Assembly: GCA_003483645.1 (NCBI GenBank)
Contig: DMYM01000335.1
Location: 1-7,387, forward strand
Length of the DNA stretch: 7,387 bases
Source: Verrucomicrobiales bacterium
GTDB taxonomy: Bacteria > Verrucomicrobiota > Verrucomicrobiia > Verrucomicrobiales > Akkermansiaceae
Direction of reading: 5' to 3'
Positions 1-5,842 of this stretch are shown here, one piece after another. Every line of letters begins with the position of its first letter. The stretch's first letter is position 1. The notes beneath the pieces were generated by a model. The model was not told the DNA's origin and searched no databases. It worked only from the letters and a program-made list of their open reading frames with translations. The position numbers and the translations under genes are program-made.

Positions 1-449
1 CCTTCAGGCTGGCGCGAATAGGGCTCATCTTCCAGGAGTTTGAACTGGTCGAGCATCTCGCGGTAAGAGACAACATTCTTCTCCCCGTACATCTCGGCCT
101 GAGATCGCAACGGGCCGCCATCGAAGCGGAAGCGAAGCGACTCGCCGAGCACACCGGAATCGCAGGTTACTGGAGGATGCACCCCCGCAACCTCTCCCAC
201 GGCGAGAGACAGCGGGTCGCCATCTGCCGTGCCCTGAGCACAAAACCCAGCCTTGTTCTGGCCGATGAACCCACCGGTAATCTTGATCCTCTCAACAAGC
301 GCAAGGTCCTGGATGTCATGATCAACACTGCCCGCGAGCGGGGACAGTGCCTTGTGGTCGCCACCCACGATGTCGAACTGCTGGATGCCTTCGACGCAGT
401 CGTGCAGTTTGAAGAACTCAACCAGTTCCGGGAGACCGCCACCCCATGA
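1..449 (+). CDS. ABC transporter ATP-binding protein, LolD/MacB type (5'-truncated by window edge)
   Basis: This is the C-terminal 148 residues of an ABC ATPase; the first full codon is at position 3. It would hydrolyse ATP on the cytoplasmic side to drive the permease encoded next. Counting from the first visible residue, the Q-loop is at Q11 (IFQEFELVEHLAVRDNILLP), the signature is LSHGERQRVA at 64-73, Walker B is LVLADEP at 84-90 with catalytic E89, the D-loop is NLDP at 93-96, and the switch His is in ATHD (H122). Walker A lies upstream of the window. The Q-loop context and the 'LSxGERQRVAICRAL' stretch are typical of the LolD/MacB/FtsE branch rather than of ZnuC. The signature reads LSHGE instead of the usual LSGGE, a tolerated variant. 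The stop codon overlaps the permease start (ATGA, 446-449), which indicates translational coupling. The family call is firm; the substrate cannot be read from this protein. Confidence 0.95.
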   Translation, partial: FRLARIGLIFQEFELVEHLAVRDNILLPVHLGLRSQRAAIEAEAKRLAEHTGIAGYWRMHPRNLSHGERQRVAICRALSTKPSLVLADEPTGNLDPLNKRKVLDVMINTARERGQCLVVATHDVELLDAFDAVVQFEELNQFRETATP

Positions 450-1630
450 ATCCCGGCGGCATCGCATTCCTCAGCTGGAAACACCTCAGCCACCGTCCGA
501 TGCGGTCGCTCACGCTGGTCACTGCCATCGCGCTCACACTCTTCTTTCCGCGCGCCCTGCAGGTCTTCATCAGCGAAAGTGAGGATGTCCTCCAGGAGCG
601 GGCCCGCTCTACCCCTCTCCTCGTCGGCCCTAAAGGCAGTTCGATCGATCTCACCCTGAACTCCCTCTATTTCACCCCTCAGCAACTTCTCCCGCTCACC
701 TACGCCGCCTACGAAAAACTTTCCCGGCAACGCTTCGGGACCACCATCCCGATGCACTCTCGATTCCGGGCAGAAGACGCCCCCGTCATAGGGACTTCTC
801 TCGCCTACTTCGAATTGCGCGAACTCATGGTGGACTCCGGACGCATGATCACCCGCCTTGGCGACTGTGTTATTGGAGCCCAACTTGCCGCCAGGAAAAA
901 CCTCAAGGCGGGCGACACTATCACTTCCTCGCCGGAGAATGTCTTTGATCTTGCCGGCGTCTACCCGTTGCGCATGCGCATCACCGGTGTGCTTGCCCCC
1001 AATCACACCGCCGATGACGACGCCGTCTTCGTTGATCTCAAGACCACCTGGATTATCGAAGGCCTCGCACATGGTCACCAGGACCTGACCGACCCGGGGA
1101 CCTCCGGTGCGCCCCGGGAATCCGGGGAGAAGGTGGTTCGCGCCAATGCCTCGGTAATTGAATTCAACGAGATCACCGACGGAAATATCACAAGCTTTCA
1201 CTTTCACGGTGATCCCGGCACCTATCCCCTTTCTTCTGCCATCCTCGTCCCCCGCAACCAGAAGCAACGCGCCCTTGCCCTGGCGGCTTATCAGGACAAG
1301 GACGCCACCGCCCAGATGGTCATTCCCCTCTCCGCCGTCACAGACCTCGCCGATACCCTCTTCGCTACCCAACGCCTTGCCCTGGCAGCTTTCCGCCTTC
1401 TGGGCGTGGCCGCCCTGGGACTGGCCTCCCTCGTATTCCTGCTCTCCTTCCGTCTTCGCGAACGCGAAATGCTCACCTACGCCAAGATCGGTGCCGGCAG
1501 GATCCTGATCGGCACCCTTAAGGCAGTCGAGGTCACCATTGTCGTGATCTCGGCAATGATCCTGGCACGGGTTGCCGTCTCCCTCACCCGCTCCCTCGCT
1601 ACCGATCTTCTCTCCAGGTTTCTCAACTAG
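446..1630 (+). CDS. ABC transporter permease, FtsX/MacB-like, short C-terminus, His motifs in periplasmic domain
   Basis: This is a 394-aa inner-membrane permease that would pair with the upstream ATPase. The N-terminus is a short cytoplasmic stretch (WKHLSHRPMRS, 11-21) followed by a membrane segment at about 21-42. A large extracytoplasmic domain follows (about 43-310), with MacB-PCD-like features such as 'GAQLAARKNLKAGD' and 'RITGVLAPNHTADDDAVFVD'. Two hydrophobic segments come next, at about 318-335 and 357-380, separated by the cytoplasmic 'RLREREMLTYAKIGAGR' loop that is typical of FtsX-like permeases. The protein stops 14 residues after the last segment. MacB, LolC and LolE normally have a fourth membrane helix, and none is visible here. 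The periplasmic domain contains HGH (209-211) and HFHGD (252-256), which could bind metal or mark a family signature. The start is fixed by its overlap with the ATPase stop. The ZnuA-like lipoprotein gene begins 16 bases downstream. The FtsX-like fold is well supported; the metal link is inferred from the neighbour and the histidines. Confidence 0.88.
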   Translation: MNPGGIAFLSWKHLSHRPMRSLTLVTAIALTLFFPRALQVFISESEDVLQERARSTPLLVGPKGSSIDLTLNSLYFTPQQLLPLTYAAYEKLSRQRFGTTIPMHSRFRAEDAPVIGTSLAYFELRELMVDSGRMITRLGDCVIGAQLAARKNLKAGDTITSSPENVFDLAGVYPLRMRITGVLAPNHTADDDAVFVDLKTTWIIEGLAHGHQDLTDPGTSGAPRESGEKVVRANASVIEFNEITDGNITSFHFHGDPGTYPLSSAILVPRNQKQRALALAAYQDKDATAQMVIPLSAVTDLADTLFATQRLALAAFRLLGVAALGLASLVFLLSFRLREREMLTYAKIGAGRILIGTLKAVEVTIVVISAMILARVAVSLTRSLATDLLSRFLN

Positions 1631-1646
1631 GAACTGCTTCTCTGGC

Positions 1647-2573
1647 ATGAAACACGCTCTCCCGGGATCCCCTCTGACCCTCGCTCTTCTTCTCATTTCC
1701 TGCGGAGAGGAGGAAAAGCAGGCCGAGTCCCATGGCGGCGGAAGTCACAGGCCTGTCATCGCCGCCGTCAGCTATCCTCTCGCCTACTTTGCCGAACGCC
1801 TTTCCAGCGATTTCGCTACCGTTCTCTACGAGGTGCCCACCGATCAGGATCCCGCCTTCTGGGAACCCGGTGACGAGCAGATCACCGCCATCCAGGAGGC
1901 CGATCTTATTCTGTTGAATGGCGCCACCTACGCCAAGTGGGTCTCCACCCGCACCCTCCCCGGCGAGACCACGGTAGTGACCTCCAGTTCCTTCCGTGAC
2001 AGACTCATGGAGACCGAGGGCACTCTCAAGCACACGCACAAGGAGGGCGAGGAAGCTCACTCGCACGATGGCCTCGCGTTCACCACCTGGTTGGACTTCA
2101 AGCAGGCTTCCGCCCAGGCATCCGAAATAGCGCTCGCACTCGGCGAGCGGTTCCCCGAACGCAAGAGCACTGTCATGACCAGGCTGGACGCCCTTCTGGA
2201 GGATCTCAACAACCTCGACACCGGGATGGCCACCGCCACATCCGGACTCGGGAACGCTCCCGTCATTGTCTCTCACCCGGTCTATCAATACTGGGCACGC
2301 GCCTACAGCATCGTCGCACCCTCCCTCCTCTGGGAACCCGACATGGAACTCACACCCGGGGACATGGCCGCCCTGGCCAGAATCCGGGAAGAGGCCCCCG
2401 GGGCCACGCTCTTCATCTGGGAGGACGATCCTCTCCCCAAAAACATCGAGAAACTGAAGAGGATCGGCCTCACCAGCGTGGTCATCTCCCCCTGCGGCAA
2501 CCGACCCGAAAGTGGAGATTTCCTCAGCGTGATGAGGGCTAATATCGCCGCCCTCCAGGCCCTCTCCAATTAA
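1647..2573 (+). CDS. ZnuA-like metal ABC transporter substrate-binding lipoprotein with altered ligand site
   Basis: This is a 308-aa predicted lipoprotein. The ATG at 1647 was chosen over upstream in-frame starts because it gives a lipoprotein signal peptide ending in LLIS|C, with the lipidated Cys at residue 19. The mature protein resembles the cluster A-I metal-binding family (ZnuA, PsaA). It has 'VSYPLAYFAERL' near the N-terminus, 'PTDQDPAFWEP' (64-74), 'ADLILLNGATYAKWV' (85-99), 'TTWLDFKQASAQASEIALAL' (146-165), 'VIVSHPVYQYWARAY' (206-220), and a C-terminal 'SPCGNRPESGDFLSVMRANI'. A His-rich loop (H129, H131, H138, H140) precedes the second lobe, as in ZnuA. By hand alignment to ZnuA, the usual metal-ligand histidines are replaced by A70, T147 and L228, although H210 remains. 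It would sit in the periplasm, anchored to a membrane, and deliver or sense a metal for the ABC unit upstream. The family call is strong; the metal and the direction of transport are unproven. Confidence 0.88.
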   Translation: MKHALPGSPLTLALLLISCGEEEKQAESHGGGSHRPVIAAVSYPLAYFAERLSSDFATVLYEVPTDQDPAFWEPGDEQITAIQEADLILLNGATYAKWVSTRTLPGETTVVTSSSFRDRLMETEGTLKHTHKEGEEAHSHDGLAFTTWLDFKQASAQASEIALALGERFPERKSTVMTRLDALLEDLNNLDTGMATATSGLGNAPVIVSHPVYQYWARAYSIVAPSLLWEPDMELTPGDMAALARIREEAPGATLFIWEDDPLPKNIEKLKRIGLTSVVISPCGNRPESGDFLSVMRANIAALQALSN

Positions 2574-2582
2574 ACCCTTCTC

Positions 2583-2626
2583 CGGGGACACAGGAAATCG
2601 CACAGCCATTTCCGACCATTTCCCCG
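2583..2626. repeat. Intergenic nested dyad with 8-bp direct repeat
   Basis: The gap between the lipoprotein gene and the ThuA-like gene holds an outer inverted repeat, CGGGGA (2583-2588) with TCCCCG (2621-2626). Inside it is an inner one, GGAAAT (2593-2598) with ATTTCC (2608-2613). CCATTTCC is also directly repeated at 2606-2613 and 2616-2623. No T-tract follows, so it is not a standard intrinsic terminator. It could be an RNA structure or a weak operator, or it could be chance. Confidence 0.25.
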
Positions 2627-2714
2627 TGGATCGCCGCCCCGGGGTAGCCCCATTGAAATCTTGCCAGCAGGGGGCGCGTATGCTGCCTGTTCCAACACAA
2701 GCCACCCATTACCC

Positions 2715-3722
2715 ATGAATCGATTCCAACGCACTATCGTAGCTGGCGCCACATTGGCACTCAGCCTCACCTCAGTTCAGGCCGATCACCATCTCTCGGT
2801 CCACTACGAGGGCAAGAGCGGCCCGGGCAAGGGCAAGCACATTGTCCTTGTCAGTGGTGACGAAGAATACCGCTCCGAGGAGTGCCTGCCCATGATTGGA
2901 CGGATTCTCTCCGAACACCATGGGTTCAACTGCACGGTTCTCTTCTCAGTAAACGACAAGGGTGAGATCGATCCCAACAACCAGAAGAGTGTAACCAATG
3001 CCAAGGCCATGGACTCGGCTGATCTCATCATCATTGCTCTTCGTTTTCGCAACTGGCCGGACGAGGACATGAAGCACTTCGTGGACGCCTATCACCGAGG
3101 CGTCCCCATCATCGGCCTCCGCACCAGCACCCACGCCTTTCAACTCCGTCAGGGCTCCTACCGGGACTTCAACAGCTTCGGCAAAAAGGTGCTCGGCGAG
3201 GGCTGGGTGAGCCACTGGGGACACCACAAGCGGGAAGGATGTCGTGGCGTGGTGGAAGACGACAACAAGGATCATCCCATCCTGAAGGGCGCTACCGATG
3301 TCTTTGCTGACAGCGACACCTACGAAGCATATCCTCCCAAGGACGCCACGATTCTCATGCGGGGAGTGGTAACCAAATCCCTCAAGCCGGACTCCGCTCC
3401 GGTGGAGGGCAAAAAGAAGAAAAACCGTGCCACCGGACAGGTCGAGAATGTTAACGATCCAGCCATGCCGGTGGCCTGGACCCGCGAACTGAAGAACCCC
3501 AAGGGCAAGACCAACCGACTCTTCTGCACCACCATGGGGGCCGCCACCGATTTCAAAAGCGAGGGCCTCCGCCGCATGGTTGTCAATGGAGTCTTCTGGG
3601 GACTCGGCATGGAGGACAAGATTAACGGTAAGGCCAACGTCACCCTGATCGGGAACTATAAGCCTTCCTTCTACAGCTTTAACGGCTTCAAGAAGGGAGT
3701 GAAGCCCTCAGATCACAAGTAA
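2715..3722 (+). CDS. Exported ThuA-like domain protein
   Basis: This is a 335-aa protein starting at the ATG at 2715, which gives a Sec-type signal peptide (MNRFQR, then a hydrophobic stretch, then cleavage after SVQA at about residue 23). The upstream in-frame start at 2661 is less likely because it would bury the signal peptide. The mature part matches the ThuA-like (class I glutamine amidotransferase-like) fold. Recognisable blocks are 'KHIVLVSGDEEYRSEE' (41-56), 'ADLIIIALRFRNWPDEDMKH' (102-121), 'RGVPIIGLRTSTHAF' (128-142), 'WVSHWGHH' (164-171), 'DHPILKG' (186-192), and a late 'LFCTTMGAATDFKSEGLRRM' block followed by 'VNGVFWGLG'. A Lys-rich insert lies at 232-236. ThuA homologues are linked to trehalose or other sugar use, but exported versions are abundant in Verrucomicrobiota and Planctomycetota and their reaction is not established. 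The gene ends in a strong terminator and is probably transcribed separately from, or as the last gene after, the ABC unit. Confidence 0.9.
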   Translation: MNRFQRTIVAGATLALSLTSVQADHHLSVHYEGKSGPGKGKHIVLVSGDEEYRSEECLPMIGRILSEHHGFNCTVLFSVNDKGEIDPNNQKSVTNAKAMDSADLIIIALRFRNWPDEDMKHFVDAYHRGVPIIGLRTSTHAFQLRQGSYRDFNSFGKKVLGEGWVSHWGHHKREGCRGVVEDDNKDHPILKGATDVFADSDTYEAYPPKDATILMRGVVTKSLKPDSAPVEGKKKKNRATGQVENVNDPAMPVAWTRELKNPKGKTNRLFCTTMGAATDFKSEGLRRMVVNGVFWGLGMEDKINGKANVTLIGNYKPSFYSFNGFKKGVKPSDHK

Positions 3723-3750
3723 CCGCCAGCGCTGGTGCCAGAACCCCTAC

Positions 3751-3777
3751 ACGGGCCGCTGATCCGCGGCCCGTTTT
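3751..3777 (+). terminator. Rho-independent terminator after the ThuA-like gene
   Basis: A perfect 9-bp stem, ACGGGCCGC (3751-3759) pairing with GCGGCCCGT (3766-3774), encloses a six-base loop TGATCC. It runs into TTTT (3774-3777). It lies 28 bases after the ThuA-like stop codon. The stem is very GC-rich while the T-tract is short. It separates transcription of the first four genes from the aldo/keto reductase. Confidence 0.85.
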
Positions 3778-3864
3778 GTATTCGGATATTCGGCCCAGTC
3801 CTCCCCCGGCCCTTCCACTCGCTCCTTGCCACCTCCTGTCCGCCCCGCCATCGTCCCCAGGCGA

Positions 3865-4842
3865 ATGAAAACCCGTACCCTCGGCACAAACGGATTTGAA
3901 ATCGGGGAAGTCGGCCTGGGCTGCTGGCAGCTGGGAGGGACAGAATTCGGTCCCCTTGATGAGGAGACCGCACATCAGATTCTCTCCGCGGCCAAGGACA
4001 GCGGATCGAACTTCTTTGACACCGCCAATGTTTATGGGGCTGGACGCAGCGAGAGCCTCATCGGCAAATATCTCCAGGAGCATGGCGAGGACATCATGGT
4101 TGCCTCCAAGACCGGTCGCGAAGTCTACCCCGACGGCTACAGTGAAGAGAACCTCCGGAAGTCAATCCTGGAGAGCAAAGAGAAACTCGGGCTGAACTGC
4201 CTCGACCTCGTCCAGTTGCATTGCGTCCCACATTCAATCCTTCGGGAAGGAGCCATTTTTGACTGGCTGCGGACCCTCAAGAACGAAGGGCTCATCAGGC
4301 ATTTTGGCGCCAGTGTCGAGAGCGTGGATGAGGGCCTCACCTGCCTGCAGCACGAGGATCTCCTTTCCCTCCAGGTCATCTTCAACCCCTTCCGGCAAAA
4401 ACTCATTGAAGAACTCTTCCCCCGTGCCGCAGAACTCGGAGTGGGCATCATCGTCCGGCTCCCCCTGGCCAGCGGATTACTGAGCGGCAAGTTCAGCACC
4501 GAGACCACCTTCGGAGAAGACGACCACCGTAACTTCAACCGGGACGGAGCGTGCTTCAATGTCGGGGAAACCTTCGCAGGAATTCCCTTTGAGAGAGGAT
4601 TACAACTCGCCGATCAACTACGCCCTCTCGTGCCCGTGGGCATGACCATGGCTCAAATGTCTCAGCGATGGATTCTCGATTTCGAAGCGGTCTCTGTCAT
4701 CATCCCAGGCGCGAGTTCCCCGGAGCAGGCCCGGGAGAATGCAGCCGTTTCCACTCTTTCCCCTCTTTCAGCTGAGCTGCACGATGCTCTGCGCGAATTC
4801 TATTCCCGCGATGTCCATGAGCACATTCGTGGACCCTACTGA
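3865..4842 (+). CDS. Aldo/keto reductase family oxidoreductase
   Basis: This is a 325-aa cytoplasmic NAD(P)H-dependent oxidoreductase of the AKR (TIM-barrel) family, which reduces carbonyl groups or oxidises alcohols or sugars. The ATG at 3865 begins the conserved first strand (MKTRTLGTNGFEIGEVGLGC); an in-frame TTG at 3826 would add only a Pro/Arg-rich leader. The whole catalytic tetrad is visible: D52 and Y57 in 'NFFDTANVYGAGRSE', K82 in 'VASKTGRE', and H119 in 'LDLVQLHCVP'. The C-terminal cofactor phosphate-binding segment is 'IIPGASSPEQARENAAV' (279-295). Length and motif order are normal for the family. The gene follows the terminator at 3751-3777, so it needs its own promoter in the roughly 85 bases upstream; I could not pick one out. 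The specific substrate is unknown. Similar AKRs are common in sugar-related loci, which fits the ThuA-like neighbour only loosely. Confidence 0.95.
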   Translation: MKTRTLGTNGFEIGEVGLGCWQLGGTEFGPLDEETAHQILSAAKDSGSNFFDTANVYGAGRSESLIGKYLQEHGEDIMVASKTGREVYPDGYSEENLRKSILESKEKLGLNCLDLVQLHCVPHSILREGAIFDWLRTLKNEGLIRHFGASVESVDEGLTCLQHEDLLSLQVIFNPFRQKLIEELFPRAAELGVGIIVRLPLASGLLSGKFSTETTFGEDDHRNFNRDGACFNVGETFAGIPFERGLQLADQLRPLVPVGMTMAQMSQRWILDFEAVSVIIPGASSPEQARENAAVSTLSPLSAELHDALREFYSRDVHEHIRGPY

Positions 4843-4981
4843 GACCTTCCCCTGCCTTATTGTGACGACAGCACAGCAATTGCACTGCCACGACCTGAGC
4901 GCCTCTGCGGTCGACCAGAGCGTCACTTTCCACGACAACGAACACCGGGTTTGCCCGGGAAACCACCAGACCCCTGCACCT

Positions 4982-5842
4982 GTGAGACACGGGCGAGTTC
5001 CAATTTTCCTGTCTCTCCCCCTCATCGTTCTTCTGCCGCTTTCTGCGGCAGCCGATTCGCGGGAGGCTGTCACGATCGAGATCAACCCCGAGGGCTTCAA
5101 CGCCTCCAGGGCCGACATTCGCGCCGTATGCCGCTCAGCCGCGAACCAGTTGCTCAGGCACATGGTCGACCTCAAGAAGACCACGGTCCGGGTCAGCAAG
5201 GGAGCGCATGGACCGATTGCACTCTTCAAAAAGGGAGAGAACGGCGAGCACCTGATAAAGCTGGCCACTGAAAAGCTCTATTGGGCCCAATACGCCTACC
5301 AGTTTTCCCACGAGATATGCCATGTCCTGTGCGGTTATGATGAAGACTTTCGGGGCAACCTCTGGTTCGAGGAGACCATCTGCGAGGTCGCTTCCCTCTA
5401 CTGTCTGCGCAGGATGTCAGTGGAATGGAGAACGAACGCCCCATTCGGAAACTGGAAAAGTTATGCTCCTTTACTGCGTGACTACACCGATGAGATCGAG
5501 CGAACCCGGCAAGGCTATCTTGAGATTACCCGGACAGGCCTCCCGGCCTATTACCGGAAGCACGCCCGGCACCTCTCCTCCAACGGTACCGATCGGGAAA
5601 AAAACGGCGCAATGGCCCTCGTGCTGCTGGCTGTTTTCGAACGCCACCCGCAAAATTGGAATGCCATCCGCTGGCTGAATTCCTCTCCCTCTCCCCAAGG
5701 AGAAACCTTCCCTCAGTACCTCTCCAAGTGGCACCGGGCAGTGCCCCGGGAACATTCCGCATTCGTATCCTCTCTCTCCGCCCTCTACGGAATTCCACTC
5801 CAAGAGCGCAAGCTCCCGGACAAAGCTCCCATCACGGAATGA
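4982..5842 (+). CDS. Predicted secreted HExxH zinc metallopeptidase-like protein, family not recognised
   Basis: This is a 286-aa protein if it starts at the GTG at 4982. That start gives a clean signal peptide: RHGR, a hydrophobic core (VPIFLSLPLIVLLPL, 6-20), and cleavage after SAAA (about residue 24). ATG codons further upstream in frame (4739-4817) lie inside the aldo/keto reductase gene, and the stretch they would add does not look like protein. The key motif is HEICH (H110, E111, H114) followed 17 residues later by E131 in 'NLWFEETICEVASLY'. This resembles the HExxH...'WLNEG' zinc site of gluzincins such as M1 peptidases: two His ligands, a catalytic Glu and a third Glu ligand. A preceding helix, 'KLYWAQYAYQFSHE', fits the usual active-site helix. 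The rest, including a C-terminal mixed helical region, matches nothing I know. It probably acts outside the cytoplasm. No substrate can be named, and it could also be a non-peptidase zinc protein. Its 3' end overlaps the opposing WD40 gene by 11 bases. Confidence 0.75.
   Translation: MRHGRVPIFLSLPLIVLLPLSAAADSREAVTIEINPEGFNASRADIRAVCRSAANQLLRHMVDLKKTTVRVSKGAHGPIALFKKGENGEHLIKLATEKLYWAQYAYQFSHEICHVLCGYDEDFRGNLWFEETICEVASLYCLRRMSVEWRTNAPFGNWKSYAPLLRDYTDEIERTRQGYLEITRTGLPAYYRKHARHLSSNGTDREKNGAMALVLLAVFERHPQNWNAIRWLNSSPSPQGETFPQYLSKWHRAVPREHSAFVSSLSALYGIPLQERKLPDKAPITE

Noticed and set aside
167..1696. Very long open frame (about 509 codons) on the minus strand across the ABC genes
   Set aside because: It is antisense to a gene with clear ABC ATPase motifs and a well-formed permease. 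Its translation is Gly/Glu-rich with no domain, as expected from the reverse of a GC-rich gene with C/G third positions.
2664..2677. CCAGCAGGGGGCGC, a near-perfect match to the vertebrate CTCF motif
   Set aside because: CTCF does not exist in bacteria; the match is chance in a GC-rich gap.
2653..2684. Possible promoter TTGAAA...TATGCT before the ThuA-like gene
   Set aside because: The spacer is 20 bases, too long for a standard sigma-70 promoter, and sigma preferences of this organism are unknown.
1623..2705. Long minus-strand open frame (about 360 codons) across the ZnuA-like gene
   Set aside because: It is again Gly-rich shadow sequence opposite a gene with a lipobox and ZnuA-family blocks.
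4945..4958. CCGGG-TTTG-CCCGG hairpin after the aldo/keto reductase as a terminator
   Set aside because: The stem is only 5 bp and there is no T-tract after it.
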